Assembly: GCF_004010095.1 (NCBI RefSeq)
Contig: NZ_RRYD01000012.1
Span: 25,685-89,684 of the forward strand
Reading direction: 5' to 3'
DNA length: 64,000 nucleotides
Source: Lacticaseibacillus hulanensis
GTDB lineage: Bacteria; Bacillota; Bacilli; Lactobacillales; Lactobacillaceae
Shown: positions 32,174 through 42,121 of the stretch, piece by piece
Numbering within the stretch: the stretch's first letter is position 1
How the letters are laid out: every line of letters starts with the position of its first letter
The notes under the pieces: model-generated
Databases searched by the model: none
What the model was told of the DNA's origin: nothing
What the model saw: the letters and a program-made list of their open reading frames with translations, nothing else
Position numbers and translations under genes: made by a program

Positions 32174-33289
32174 ATGTTCGATTTGCGCAGTTGGGCGGTT
32201 GAAGTGGTTATCGCCATATTCTTCATCTCTGGCTTTGTTGCATTTTACAACACGCTGGCGGCCTGGCTCACGCACAATGTGGCGCGGTATCAGCGCGGAC
32301 CGCTCTACCTGCGCATCGGGCTCAACGCCTTTGCGTTCTTGCTGGCCGGCTTTTGCTTGCTGGCTGAGAACTGGAACCCAACCAACAGTGAGGCCTACAT
32401 GAACTGGGCCCTCTACGTTTTGTTCGTGCCCGTCATTGATCGTGACGTCACGCGGACCGAGAATCTTCTGCGGTTTTTCGGCATCTTCGTTTTCTGGACC
32501 CTGAACAACAATCTCGGGTCCGTGATTTACTGGTTATCGCTCATCGTCCTTGGCGCAATTATGGTCGTTTCGATTAAGTGGGCGCGGCTGATTGAACGCA
32601 GTCGTGTGCTCTCCGTTGGCCTGTCGATGTGGATGGCCATCGCGTTTTGGGTCACCCAGACCCAGCTGATGGCGATTAACGTGGTCATGGGCGTGGTCAT
32701 GTTCGCCCTCATGGAACTGTTCACCGTCCTGTACTGGTCGGCGGACCGGCGCTCGAAGCGCGAGCGGGCCGAATTGGTGGAGCAGGTTAACCGCGACACG
32801 CTGACCCAGGCGCGGAGCTTTTTCGCCTTCAAGGATGAAAGCATGCGGCTGTTGCCCCGGGCGCGCCGCAGAAGTGAACCGCTCACGCTCGCGATGTTTG
32901 ACATCGACCATTTCAAACTGGTGAATGATGAACACGGCCACGCCGCGGGGAATTATGTGCTGACTGAGGTGACCAAAATTGTGACGAGCTACCTGCAGCA
33001 GCGGATAGGTGATACCTGCGCCCTGTACCGCACGGGCGGTGAGGAGTTCAACATCATCTTTTTGGACTACACCGTTAAGGAAGTCGAACCTTTGGGCCGT
33101 GAGTTGCTGAAACTGGTGCGCGACCACGACTTTAGTTACGAAGGCCATGAACTGCACATTACTTTGTCGATGGGGATTACGGGCCTCTTGCCAGGCGACA
33201 TGAGCTTCGAGGATGTGTACGAGCGGGCCGATGCCCACCTGTACACGTCCAAGCAGGAGGGCCGCGATCGCATTACTGCTGGCGAGTAG
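32174..33289 (+). CDS. Membrane-bound diguanylate cyclase (GGDEF domain)
   Basis: 371 residues: six or seven membrane helices (residues 5-190) followed by a GGDEF domain (about 205-370). Active-site motif RTGGEEF and the metal/substrate motif FDIDHFKLVNDEHGH are intact, so it should make c-di-GMP. An RxxD (RIGD) sits seven rather than the usual five residues before GGEEF, so product inhibition by the standard I-site is doubtful. AGGGGG precedes the ATG. No EAL or PilZ gene is in the window. Confidence 0.9.
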   Translation: MFDLRSWAVEVVIAIFFISGFVAFYNTLAAWLTHNVARYQRGPLYLRIGLNAFAFLLAGFCLLAENWNPTNSEAYMNWALYVLFVPVIDRDVTRTENLLRFFGIFVFWTLNNNLGSVIYWLSLIVLGAIMVVSIKWARLIERSRVLSVGLSMWMAIAFWVTQTQLMAINVVMGVVMFALMELFTVLYWSADRRSKRERAELVEQVNRDTLTQARSFFAFKDESMRLLPRARRRSEPLTLAMFDIDHFKLVNDEHGHAAGNYVLTEVTKIVTSYLQQRIGDTCALYRTGGEEFNIIFLDYTVKEVEPLGRELLKLVRDHDFSYEGHELHITLSMGITGLLPGDMSFEDVYERADAHLYTSKQEGRDRITAGE

Positions 33290-33317
33290 ATTTTATTCAT
33301 GGGCGCGTAAAATACGG

Positions 33318-33346
33318 TTCGCAACCATTTGGACTTGTGTTATAAT
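33318..33346 (+). promoter_or_regulatory. valS promoter
   Basis: TTCGCA, 17-bp spacer, TATAAT, directly upstream of the T-box leader. Confidence 0.75.
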
Positions 33347-33351
33347 TGCCT

Positions 33352-33571
33352 CAACATGTTGAACGAGAGGGTCACCGGTGGCCGTTTCCAGAAAAGGGGA
33401 ATTGCTGCGAACCCCAACTTAAACCGGTGATTGTAGCTCGTGAGTGCCTCCCTGAATGCAGTAAGGTGGCCGGCTCCGTCCGTTATCCGTGCCAAGTGGG
33501 GTAGATTGTTACCCAATTTAGGTGGTACCGCGAGTGAACTCGTCCTAATTAATTTTAGGGCGAGTTTTTTT
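33352..33571 (+). promoter_or_regulatory. T-box riboswitch of valS
   Basis: The T-box consensus AATTTAGGTGGTACCGCG is at 33515-33532, followed by the terminator AACTCGTCCTAA/TTAGGGCGAGTT and seven T residues (33537-33571). Stem I shows CACCGGT/ACCGGTG pairing. A GTA (Val) triplet at 33433-33435 lies where the specifier is expected. Uncharged tRNA-Val binding would allow read-through into valS. Confidence 0.93.
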
Positions 33572-33608
33572 GTTCAATAAAAAATCAGCTACATAGGAGT
33601 TGAGTCGA

Positions 33609-36260
33609 ATGACTAAGGAATTAGCACCAAAGTATGACCCCAAGGCCGTTGAAGCCGGCCGTTACGAAGAATGGGTTGAGTCCGGCGTCTTCAAGCCAAG
33701 TGGCGACAAGAAAGCCAAGCCGTACACGATTGTTATCCCACCACCAAACGTTACCGGGAAGCTGCACATGGGCCACGCCTGGGACACCACGCTTCAGGAC
33801 ATGATTATTCGCCAGAAGCGCATGCAGGGCTTTGACACCCTGTACCTTCCCGGGATGGACCACGCCGGGATTGCAACGCAGGCGAAGGTTGAAGCCAAGC
33901 TCCGTGAGCAGGGTATCAGCCGCTACGATCTGGGCCGCGACAAGTTCGTCGAGAAGGTCTGGGAATGGAAGGATGAATTCAGCAAGATCATCCGCAACCA
34001 GTGGGGCAAAATGGGCCTGTCACTGGACTACGACCGCGAACGCTTCACGCTCGATGCGGGCTTGTCCAAGGCTGTCCGCAAGGTTTTCGTTCAGCTCTAC
34101 AACGAAGGCCTGATTTACCGCGGCGAATACATCGTTAACTGGGATCCCCAGGCACGGACCGCGCTGTCCGACATCGAAGTTATCCACCAAGATGACGAAG
34201 GTGCCTTCTACCACATGATTTACAAGTACGCTGACGGCACGGACGGCGGCATCGAAATCGCCACCACCCGGCCGGAAACCATGTTCGGGGACACGGCGGT
34301 GGCCGTTAACCCGAAGGACCCACGCTACAAGGACATGATTGGCAAGAAGGTCATTGTCCCTGGTGTTGGCCGCGAAATCCCAATCATTGGTGACCAGCAC
34401 GCCGACATGGACTTCGGGACTGGGGCCGTTAAGATTACCCCAGCCCACGACCCCAATGACTTCCTTGTTGGGAACCGCCACAACCTGGAACGCATCAACT
34501 GCATGAACGACGATGGTACCATGAACGAAGAAGCCGGCAAGTACGCTGGCCTCGACCGGTTCGATTGCCGCAAGCAGCTGGTTGCCGACCTGCAGGCATC
34601 CGGCGACCTAATTTCCATCGAACCAATCGTCCACTCCGTTGGGCACTCCGAACGGACCGGGGTTCAGGTTGAAGCACGCCTGTCCACCCAGTGGTTCGTT
34701 AAGATGAAGCCACTGGCTGAAAAGCTGCTGGCCAACCAGAAGACGGACAACAAGGTTAACTTTGTTCCTGCCCGCTTCGAACACACCCTCATTAACTGGA
34801 TGGAAAACATTCACGACTGGGTTATCTCCCGGCAGCTCTGGTGGGGTCACCAGATTCCAGCTTGGTACAACAAGAAGACCGGCGAGATGTACGTCGGGAT
34901 GGACGCACCAGAAGACGCTGAGAACTGGGAGCAGGACGAGGACGTGCTTGACACTTGGTTCAGCTCCGCGCTGTGGCCATTTTCCACCCTTGGCTGGCCA
35001 GACGAAGACGCCGCTGACTACAAGCGCTACTACCCAACCAACACACTGGTTACCGGCTACGATATCATTCCGTTCTGGGTTGCCCGCATGATGTTCCAGG
35101 GCCTGCACTTTACCGGCCAGCGTCCATTTGCGAACACCTTGATTCACGGGCTCATGCGTGATGAACAGGGCCGCAAGATGAGTAAGTCCCTCGGTAACGG
35201 GATTGACCCAATTGACGTGATTGACAAGTACGGGACCGATGCTCTGCGCTGGTTCCTTGCTAACGGGACCACCCCTGGTCAGGATGCTCGGTTCAGCTAC
35301 AAGCAGATGGATGCTTCCTGGAACTTCATCAACAAGATCTGGAACGTTTCCCGTTACGTCATGATGAACCTTGGTGACCAGAAGGCGGACCAGAAGCCAA
35401 ACCCAGCCAAGTTCGACCTGGCCGACAAGTGGATTTTTGCCGAACTCAACAAGACCATTGCGTCCGTCACCGCGAAGTTCGACAAGTTCGAATTTGGTGA
35501 AGCTGGCCGTGACCTCAAGAACTTCATTTGGGATGAATTCGCCGACTGGTACATCGAAATCAGTAAGGAAACCCTGACTGGTGACGACGAAGCAGCCAAG
35601 GCCGAGAAGCGGACGAACCTGACGTACGTGCTTGACCAGATTCTGCGCCTGCTACACCCAATCATGCCGTTCGTTACCGAAGAACTCTGGCAGAGCCTGC
35701 CCCACGTTGGCAAGTCCATCGTGACGGCTGCCTACCCAGAAACGCACGCGGAATTCGACAACGATGCTGCGGTTGCGGAAATGAGCAGCGTCATCGAACT
35801 CATTCGCGCAGTCCGGAACATCCGGAATGAAGTGAACGCACCACTGTCCACACCAATCGACGTGGTTATTTCACTCAACGACAACGGTTTACAGCAGGCA
35901 TTCACCGCTAACCGCGCCGTCCTCGACCGGTTCCTGCACACCAAGCAGCTCGAAATCCTGCCAGCCGGTGCACCCGTTGCCGAAGCCAAGACGGCCGCAT
36001 CTGCCGTGATGGCCGGCGCCACGGTCTACGTTCCCCTCGCCGAACTCATCGATTTTGATGCCGAGATTGCCAAGTTGAACAAGACCATCGGCAAGCTCGA
36101 GGGCGAACTGACGCGCATCGACAAGAAGCTGGGCAACCAGGGCTTCATCGCCAAGGCACCAGCCAGCGTTATCGACGAGCAGAAGGCCAAGCGCGCAGAA
36201 TACAGCACGCAGATGCAGGCTGCTAAGGACCGCATCGCTGAGCTCGAATCTGCACGTTAA
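33609..36260 (+). CDS. valS: Valyl-tRNA synthetase
   Basis: 883 residues, class I synthetase. ATG 33609 is 9 bases after AGGAG; a TTG at 33600 is too close. [15 protein letters not shown] carries the HIGH-type motif, [13 protein letters not shown] the KMSKS motif. The editing domain (about 190-340), anticodon-binding domain and C-terminal coiled-coil arm ([20 protein letters not shown]) are present. Regulated by the T-box upstream. Confidence 0.98.
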   Translation: MTKELAPKYDPKAVEAGRYEEWVESGVFKPSGDKKAKPYTIVIPPPNVTGKLHMGHAWDTTLQDMIIRQKRMQGFDTLYLPGMDHAGIATQAKVEAKLREQGISRYDLGRDKFVEKVWEWKDEFSKIIRNQWGKMGLSLDYDRERFTLDAGLSKAVRKVFVQLYNEGLIYRGEYIVNWDPQARTALSDIEVIHQDDEGAFYHMIYKYADGTDGGIEIATTRPETMFGDTAVAVNPKDPRYKDMIGKKVIVPGVGREIPIIGDQHADMDFGTGAVKITPAHDPNDFLVGNRHNLERINCMNDDGTMNEEAGKYAGLDRFDCRKQLVADLQASGDLISIEPIVHSVGHSERTGVQVEARLSTQWFVKMKPLAEKLLANQKTDNKVNFVPARFEHTLINWMENIHDWVISRQLWWGHQIPAWYNKKTGEMYVGMDAPEDAENWEQDEDVLDTWFSSALWPFSTLGWPDEDAADYKRYYPTNTLVTGYDIIPFWVARMMFQGLHFTGQRPFANTLIHGLMRDEQGRKMSKSLGNGIDPIDVIDKYGTDALRWFLANGTTPGQDARFSYKQMDASWNFINKIWNVSRYVMMNLGDQKADQKPNPAKFDLADKWIFAELNKTIASVTAKFDKFEFGEAGRDLKNFIWDEFADWYIEISKETLTGDDEAAKAEKRTNLTYVLDQILRLLHPIMPFVTEELWQSLPHVGKSIVTAAYPETHAEFDNDAAVAEMSSVIELIRAVRNIRNEVNAPLSTPIDVVISLNDNGLQQAFTANRAVLDRFLHTKQLEILPAGAPVAEAKTAASAVMAGATVYVPLAELIDFDAEIAKLNKTIGKLEGELTRIDKKLGNQGFIAKAPASVIDEQKAKRAEYSTQMQAAKDRIAELESAR

Positions 36261-36312
36261 TTGCTAAGTGTTGAGCCGGAACCATTATTTTAAGTGGGAC
36301 TTGCTCAATAAT

Positions 36313-36366
36313 TGAAAAGACGCCACAACCAACCGGATTTCCGCGGCTGGTTGTGGCGTCTTTTTC
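36313..36366 (+). terminator. valS terminator
   Basis: AAAGACGCCACAACCA pairs with TGGTTGTGGCGTCTTT; the U-tract follows. A/T-rich ends would also allow reverse function. Confidence 0.9.
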
Positions 36367-36543
36367 TGTCGGCGGCTGACGCGCTCGCCCATCATGGCAG
36401 CCGCAATTGTTGATCACGGAGGCGGCAGGGCAGGGCGAGAGCGCGGACCAGCGAATTTGCCCCGTTAGTTTTGCGCTGGCCCATTTCCTGCATGGCCAAG
36501 GTGGTAGAATGTAATCTATACACTACGCGAAAAGAGAGTAACC

Positions 36544-37851
36544 ATGGAATTTGCGACTTACGAAGATGCAGTTAGTTATATTCACGGGATGCCGCGGCTG
36601 CGGCCAAACAATGGGCGCGCTGAATTACGGGCGCTGCTTGCCGAACTCGGCCACCCGGAAAAACGCGGGAAGTTCGTGCACGTGACCGGAACCAACGGGA
36701 AGGGGTCGGTGACCAACGCGATTGCCCACATTTTACTTGCGGGCGGCCTGCACGTGGGGATGTTCACCTCACCGTTCATCAATCGCTTCAACGAGCGGAT
36801 TCAGATTGACGGTGAACCGATTGCAGACGAGACATTGCGCCTGCTCATGGGTAAGATTGCCACCGCAATTGCCAAGCTGCAAAGGGCAACGCCGGGGCTC
36901 ATTATCAAGGAGTTCGAGGTGGATACGGCGCTTGGGCTGCTCGCCTTTGCGGAGGCGGATGTTGATGTTGCGGTCATCGAGGTCGGCATTGGCGGTGAGC
37001 ACGACTCCACTAACGTCATCATGCCCGAGGTGGCGGTGATTGCAAACGTCGCGCTTGATCACGTCGAGCTCCTCGGTGGCTCGCTGGAATCCATTGCCCG
37101 CGAAAAATCCGGCATCATCAAGCAGAACGTGCCGGTCGTGACCGGACCCCTGGTGCCCGTTGCGGCCAAGATTATGGCGGCAAAAGCGGCCGCTCAGGGT
37201 GGTCACCTGGATGCGTTCGGTACTAGCTTCAGCGGCAAGGGGCGGCAGAACGCCCGCACATTCGGGGTTAAGTTCGATTACGAGGATGTTGACGGGCCCA
37301 TCACCAAGCTCGACTTCCCGTTGCTCGGCGGGTATCAGATTGAAAACGCGTCGGTGGCGGTGCGCGCCGCCCGGGTGTTTGCGGAGCGGTCGCAGATGGA
37401 ACTAACCGATCAGGAAATCCGCACGGGACTGGCCAAGGCCACCTGGCCGGCGCGGCTGGAGAAAATCAGTGACGACCCGGCCATTGTCATCGATGGTGGC
37501 CACAACCCTGACGGTCTGGGCCACGCCCTCAAAGCCGTGACCAGTCTGCACGCCGAGCACCTGACCATCATCGCGGGTATCCTGGGCGACAAGGCCCTGC
37601 CGGAGATGCTGCGCCAGTTGCGGGCGACTAGGGCCGAAGTGCTGCTGACGGTGGTGCCGGATAATCCTCGCGCAGCCACGACTGAAGATTACGCCAAGGC
37701 CGGCAACAAGGACTGGCCGGTGCTTGACTGGCACGAGGCGCTGGCCAAGGCGCTGACTGAGAACCAAGACGGGATTATTTTGATCATCGGTTCGCTGTAC
37801 CTGGCCTCGGCGGTGCGCCAGGAACTACTGGACTCGAATCAGCCAGATTAA
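36544..37851 (+). CDS. folC: Bifunctional folylpolyglutamate/dihydrofolate synthase
   Basis: 435 residues of the Mur-ligase-like family. The ATP-binding loop VTGTNGKGSVTNAIAHIL, folate-site TSPFINRFNERIQIDGE and the central ALDHVELLGGSLESIAREKSGIIK are intact. It adds glutamate to folates. AAAGAGAG precedes the ATG. The position between valS and radC is the conserved order of lactobacilli. Confidence 0.96.
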   Translation: MEFATYEDAVSYIHGMPRLRPNNGRAELRALLAELGHPEKRGKFVHVTGTNGKGSVTNAIAHILLAGGLHVGMFTSPFINRFNERIQIDGEPIADETLRLLMGKIATAIAKLQRATPGLIIKEFEVDTALGLLAFAEADVDVAVIEVGIGGEHDSTNVIMPEVAVIANVALDHVELLGGSLESIAREKSGIIKQNVPVVTGPLVPVAAKIMAAKAAAQGGHLDAFGTSFSGKGRQNARTFGVKFDYEDVDGPITKLDFPLLGGYQIENASVAVRAARVFAERSQMELTDQEIRTGLAKATWPARLEKISDDPAIVIDGGHNPDGLGHALKAVTSLHAEHLTIIAGILGDKALPEMLRQLRATRAEVLLTVVPDNPRAATTEDYAKAGNKDWPVLDWHEALAKALTENQDGIILIIGSLYLASAVRQELLDSNQPD

Positions 37852-37959
37852 AGGTGACGCGCCTGATTCAGGCTGAATTTTTATTTGGGAAAAAATTTGA
37901 TGTCATGTGTGCATTTGCCACCTTTTTTGCGAAATATATCGTGAAGGAGGGAATTAAAG

Positions 37960-38604
37960 ATGACAGACATGAGAATCGACGTTTTACCACAAACCCAGGT
38001 TGAGGCCACTGCGCGGGCGCTGGTGACCAGGCTTTTTGCACTTGCGGGCCAAAACAGTGCGCAGGCGGTGAATTCGGTGTGTATGAACTATCCGCGGCTG
38101 ACCGGGCTTGCGGTGGCGACCAGTGCCGAGTTGGCCGCCCTTGATGGGGTCGGAGCGGTGCGTGCCGAGCTACTGACGTCCGCGATTGCGTTCGGTGAGT
38201 TAGCCCTGCACAACCTGAATACGCCGACCAAACAGGTGGTCAGCTCCGACCAGCTGGGTGAGAACCTGGTGCACCGGATGGCGGGTGAAGTGCAGGAGCA
38301 GATGCTCGTGTACTTCCTCAACGTGAAGAACGAAGTCATTGAAGAGGCGACCATGTTCAAGGGCAGCATTGAATCCAGCATCACCGACCAGCGTGTGATT
38401 TTACGCCGGGCGATTCTGCTGGGGGCATCGCGCCTCATCGTTGCGCACAACCACCCGAGCGGTTCGGTGAGTCCTAGCCCCGAAGACCAGGAAATGACGG
38501 ACCGCCTGTTTACCTCGGGCCAGCTGATGGGCATTCGCCTGCTCGATCACATCATTGTCGGCCGCGACGATTATTTGTCCTTCCGCGAAGAGGGCGACTT
38601 GTAG
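37960..38604 (+). CDS. radC: RadC family protein (JAB1/MPN-domain)
   Basis: 214 residues: a degenerate helix-hairpin-helix N-terminal part and a JAMM metalloprotease-like domain with VIEEATMFKGS, VAHNHPSGSVSPSPEDQEMT (HxH...D zinc ligands). Long called a repair protein, but this role is doubtful in general. GAAGGAGGG precedes the ATG; the next ATG (four codons on) is an alternative. Confidence 0.92.
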   Translation: MTDMRIDVLPQTQVEATARALVTRLFALAGQNSAQAVNSVCMNYPRLTGLAVATSAELAALDGVGAVRAELLTSAIAFGELALHNLNTPTKQVVSSDQLGENLVHRMAGEVQEQMLVYFLNVKNEVIEEATMFKGSIESSITDQRVILRRAILLGASRLIVAHNHPSGSVSPSPEDQEMTDRLFTSGQLMGIRLLDHIIVGRDDYLSFREEGDL

Positions 38605-38635
38605 CCAATCAGTTCGCTAATTATTGATGCGTGAA

Positions 38636-38671
38636 CGAAGCCAGCACAATTGCGATTGTGTTGGTTTTTTT
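38636..38671 (+). terminator. radC terminator
   Basis: CCAGCACAAT pairs with ATTGTGTTGG around TGCG and is followed by TTTTTTT. Confidence 0.9.
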
Positions 38672-38740
38672 GCGTGCACCTCATTTTGAATATCTAAGTA
38701 AAAGTTAAATGTGGCTAATTTTTGGGTTTGATTGCGGGAA

Positions 38741-38783
38741 CGGAGCGGTTATTTACGGAAAATCGCTCCGCGTATGGTATAAT
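38741..38783 (+). promoter_or_regulatory. mreB promoter region with inverted repeat
   Basis: An extended -10 TGGTATAAT at 38775-38783 lies just after the inverted repeat CGGAGCG (38741-38747) / CGCTCCG (38764-38770), which covers the -35 position and could be an operator. Confidence 0.55.
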
Positions 38784-38798
38784 TCTTCCAGAAAGAAT

Positions 38799-38869
38799 TC
38801 GGGTCGCCCATGAACTTAGTTGACTGGCAGGCACGCTTTGTTCCGGTTTAAGGTGCTAATGCGACCCGA
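38799..38869 (+). promoter_or_regulatory. Structured 5' leader of mreB
   Basis: TCGGGTCGC (38799-38807) is perfectly complementary to GCGACCCGA (38861-38869), closing a 71-nt domain that ends just before the AAAGGAG ribosome binding site of mreB. No poly-T follows, so any control would be translational or by mRNA stability. No known RNA class recognised. Confidence 0.5.
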
Positions 38870-38887
38870 CATAAAGGAGAGAACATC

Positions 38888-39889
38888 TTGTTTGGATTAG
38901 GTGCAAAAAACATTGGGATTGATCTCGGGACCGCCAACACGCTCGTGTACGTAGAGGGTAAAGGTATTGTCCTTAGTGAACCTTCAGTTGTTGCTAAGAA
39001 CACGCAGAGCGGGGAAATCATCGCTGTTGGTTCTGAAGCGCGCGACATGATTGGCCGGACGCCAGTTAACATTACCGCCATTCGCCCAATGAAAGACGGG
39101 GTCATCGCCGATTACGATACCACCGCGGCAATGCTGAAGTACTTCATGGGCAAGGCACTGGGCGGCAACAGCCACCCATACGTCATGGTTTGTGTTCCAA
39201 GTGGGGTGACCGAAGTTGAAAAGCGGGCGGTGATTGATGCCGCTAAGGTTGCGGGTGCCCGTGACGCCTACGTAATCGAAGAACCATACGCCGCAGCAAT
39301 TGGTGCCGGTTTGCCCGTTATGGACCCAACCGGGAGCATGGTTGTTGATATCGGTGGTGGGACCACGGATGTTGCCACGATTTCCCTTGGTGGGATTGTT
39401 TCCAGCCGTTCCATCCGGATGGCCGGCGACAAGATTGACGAAGCCATCACGACTTACGTTCGCCAGCACTACAACCTGCTGATTGGGGAACGGACCGCTG
39501 AAGAGATTAAGATTCAGATTGGTTCCGCATCCCAGAAGGAAGCAGAAACCCTGGAAGGCATGACCATTCGTGGGCGTGACCTGATTTCTGGTCTGCCAAA
39601 GACGGTCGAAATCAAGGCCACCGATGTTTCCAAGGCCATGAGTGAAGTTGTCACCGGCATCATCGAAGCAATCAAGGAAACCTTGGAAGAAACCTCTCCC
39701 GAAATCGCGGCCGACGTTATTGACCACGGGATTGTGCTCACTGGTGGTGGCGCAATGCTCAAGAGCCTCGATTCCGTCATCAGTGACGAAACCAAGGTCC
39801 CGGTGTTCATTGCGCAGGATCCACTGGACTGTGTTGCCGTTGGGACGGGTGAATCACTCAAGAACATCGAGGCAATGAAGAAGCACTAA
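38888..39889 (+). CDS. mreB: Rod-shape determining protein MreB
   Basis: 333-residue actin homologue with [13 protein letters not shown] (phosphate 1), [16 protein letters not shown] (phosphate 2) and [16 protein letters not shown] (adenosine) motifs. It polymerises on the inner membrane face and guides lateral wall synthesis with MreC and MreD encoded next. It starts at TTG, with AAAGGAGAG 6 bases upstream. Confidence 0.97.
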   Translation: MFGLGAKNIGIDLGTANTLVYVEGKGIVLSEPSVVAKNTQSGEIIAVGSEARDMIGRTPVNITAIRPMKDGVIADYDTTAAMLKYFMGKALGGNSHPYVMVCVPSGVTEVEKRAVIDAAKVAGARDAYVIEEPYAAAIGAGLPVMDPTGSMVVDIGGGTTDVATISLGGIVSSRSIRMAGDKIDEAITTYVRQHYNLLIGERTAEEIKIQIGSASQKEAETLEGMTIRGRDLISGLPKTVEIKATDVSKAMSEVVTGIIEAIKETLEETSPEIAADVIDHGIVLTGGGAMLKSLDSVISDETKVPVFIAQDPLDCVAVGTGESLKNIEAMKKH

Positions 39890-39944
39890 TTCAGGAGTGC
39901 AAGTTCAATTTCACACACAAAGTGCCGCTTTTAAGGGCGCTTGA

Positions 39945-39992
39945 CGGACACGGGGGATGGCATGACGGATGCGTCGTTCCGTCCCCCGTTTC
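39945..39992 (+). terminator. Hairpin between mreB and mreC
   Basis: CACGGGGGATGG pairs with CCGTCCCCCGT, with an inner GACGGATGCGTC hairpin, followed by TTTCTT. Could be a partial terminator that sets the ratio of MreB to MreC/MreD. Confidence 0.55.
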
Positions 39993-40059
39993 TTATGGCT
40001 GTGAAATGAGGACTTGCAGCAACATGACGGTTTAGGACCACGGATTAAGGAGTTTTGGC

Positions 40060-40911
40060 ATGCAGAAGTTTTTTTCAAACAAACGCCTAATCGTGCTGCT
40101 GGTCGCACTCATTCTCAGTGTTGGCTTTATTTCGGCCTCAATTGCGGTACGTGATGATCGGAGCACGCCGCCAATTGTGCAACAGGTCGGCAACGACGCG
40201 GTGGGGATTGCCGGCTGGATTGTTGCGGCACCCGCGAACGCAATTAACGGCGGGTTAAGCGACATTGCCAACCTGATGAACACCTATTCAGAAAATGAAC
40301 GACTGAAGAGCAAGCTCGATGATTTGGCCCAAACTAAGGTCCGTAACCAGACACTTAGCCGGGAGAACAAACAACTTAAGAAACAGCTCAAGCTCAGCGC
40401 AACGTTGGCTGATTACGACACGGTCACGGCCGCCGTTGAATCACGCTCGCCATCCAATTGGCTCAACGTGTTGGTCATTGATAAGGGTGCGGTTGCCGGG
40501 GTGAAGAAGAACATGCCCGTGATGTCCGGTAGCGGCCTTATTGGGCGGATTATCGAGGTGAACAAGACTAATTCCAAGGTCGAGCTCATCTCAACCGACA
40601 ACAACGCGGCCAACCGGTTTGCGGCGCAGGTTGACGTTGGCAATAAGACCGTTAACGGGGTAATTACGTCCTACGACACCGCCTCTGGTCACCTGATTAT
40701 GGGCCAGTTAACCACGGATGCCAACGTGAAGAAGGGTGCCCGGGTCTACACGTCTGGCCTTGGTGGCCGCACACCTAAGGGTCTGTTCATCGGGACGGTT
40801 AGCTCCGTCAAGAAGGACGACTACGGGCTCGCCAACACGGTTTACCTGAAGCCGGCCGGGAGTCTGAACGATGTGTCGGTGGTCACGGTCATTGACCGAA
40901 CGGTTAAGTAG
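40060..40911 (+). CDS. mreC: Rod-shape determining protein MreC
   Basis: 283 residues: an N-terminal membrane helix (LIVLLVALILSVGFISASIA), a coiled coil (about 75-115, NERLKSKLDDLAQTK...KQLKKQLKL) and the extracellular beta-barrel domain with NKTNSKVELISTDNNAANRFAAQV. It couples MreB to the wall machinery outside. AAGGAG precedes the ATG. Confidence 0.95.
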   Translation: MQKFFSNKRLIVLLVALILSVGFISASIAVRDDRSTPPIVQQVGNDAVGIAGWIVAAPANAINGGLSDIANLMNTYSENERLKSKLDDLAQTKVRNQTLSRENKQLKKQLKLSATLADYDTVTAAVESRSPSNWLNVLVIDKGAVAGVKKNMPVMSGSGLIGRIIEVNKTNSKVELISTDNNAANRFAAQVDVGNKTVNGVITSYDTASGHLIMGQLTTDANVKKGARVYTSGLGGRTPKGLFIGTVSSVKKDDYGLANTVYLKPAGSLNDVSVVTVIDRTVK

Positions 40912-40916
40912 GTGAC

Positions 40917-41447
40917 ATGATGAATGACAAACCATATACGCGCCACTGGGTTGCGGCGGTTTTTCTGTTCGTCGCGTTACTGCTCGACGGAACGATGACG
41001 CAGGTGCTCGCCACCTGGTCAACAAGTCCAGCGGGGCCTGGTGTGCCGCAGATTATGCTGATGGTCCTGGTGTTTATTGCACTGCTCGTGCCGGAAGAGA
41101 ACTGGGTCGTCGCCATGGCGATTGTTGCTGGCGTCTTGATGGACATGTTTTACACCGGCGTCATTGGGGTGGATGCCCTGATTTTGCCGCTGATTACGTA
41201 CCTAGTGCGCTCATTGCGGCCGTATGTTGCTCATTCAGGCGTTGTGGCCTGGGGTATCTTCATCATTGCCATGGCCGTGCGGATGTACGCGGAATATCTC
41301 CTGCTGCACTTCATGGGCCAAACGGTTGTGACGACGAAACTGCTCATTACGCAGCATCTGGCGCCTAGTTTGACGGTCAACATAATTATATTCATGATTA
41401 TTTACTTCCCATGTACGCGATTACTGGTAAAATTAACCCAGAGATAA
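40917..41447 (+). CDS. mreD: Rod-shape determining protein MreD
   Basis: 176-residue membrane protein with about five helices, 5 bp after mreC. The AGGTG site is 5 bases from the second ATG (40920), which may be the true start. Family assignment rests on the length, helix pattern and position in mreBCD. Confidence 0.9.
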   Translation: MMNDKPYTRHWVAAVFLFVALLLDGTMTQVLATWSTSPAGPGVPQIMLMVLVFIALLVPEENWVVAMAIVAGVLMDMFYTGVIGVDALILPLITYLVRSLRPYVAHSGVVAWGIFIIAMAVRMYAEYLLLHFMGQTVVTTKLLITQHLAPSLTVNIIIFMIIYFPCTRLLVKLTQR

Positions 41448-41464
41448 AAAAGTGGGGGTACTGT

Positions 41465-42121
41465 ATGGACGCGGTAATTCTGAAGGGAACAGCAGATGGT
41501 TTTGGCCTGCGCCTGAACGCAGACGCTGCTGTTGCGGACATTCTTGAACAACTTAACGGGCTGCTTGGGCGCCTGTACAAGGACACACCCGAGGGCAACG
41601 TGAACTTCACCGTTGAGACGGGCAACCGCCTTTGGGCGAAGGACCAGCGGGAGGCACTCGACAAAGTGTTTGACCAGTATCCGCGGTTTGCGATTCGCAT
41701 GGTTTCAAGCGGCGTTGTTGCCGCCGAAACGGTGGACGCACGCGTGGCGGCGGCCAAGACCCACTTTGCTGGGGGGATTGTGCGCTCCGGCCAGGTGCTG
41801 ACCTATAGCGGTGACGTTGTCTTTGCCGGGACGCTGCATCCAGGTGGTCAGGTGCGCGCAAGCGGGTCGGTGTACATCCTCGGTGAGGCCCTCGGCATTG
41901 TGCACGCGGGCTTCCCGGATAACGGGCACGCGGTGGTTGCCGGAAACCTGGCCAAGCTGACCCAGGTGCGCATTGCGGATGCGGTGGAGATTGTCGATCC
42001 GGCGAACTATCCGGAAGCGTCGGTCTGCTTCATTAACGATCAGCATTTGCTCGCACACGACAAGCTCGCCGCACTCAGGCAGCTTCGTCCACAGATTTTT
42101 GACCAAATGGAGGAAGGATAA
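41465..42121 (+). CDS. minC: Septum site-determining protein MinC
   Basis: 218 residues from ATG 41465 after GGGGGT; the frame back to 41411 overlaps mreD. N-terminal FtsZ-inhibiting domain and C-terminal beta-helix MinD-binding domain with VFAGTLHPGGQVRASGSVYILGEALGIVHAG. It prevents FtsZ assembly near the poles. Its stop shares a base with the minD start (TAATG). Confidence 0.95.
   Translation: MDAVILKGTADGFGLRLNADAAVADILEQLNGLLGRLYKDTPEGNVNFTVETGNRLWAKDQREALDKVFDQYPRFAIRMVSSGVVAAETVDARVAAAKTHFAGGIVRSGQVLTYSGDVVFAGTLHPGGQVRASGSVYILGEALGIVHAGFPDNGHAVVAGNLAKLTQVRIADAVEIVDPANYPEASVCFINDQHLLAHDKLAALRQLRPQIFDQMEEG

Noticed and set aside
36370..36540. Possible structured RNA in the gap before folC.
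   Set aside because: No strong stem beyond the valS terminator and no known motif.
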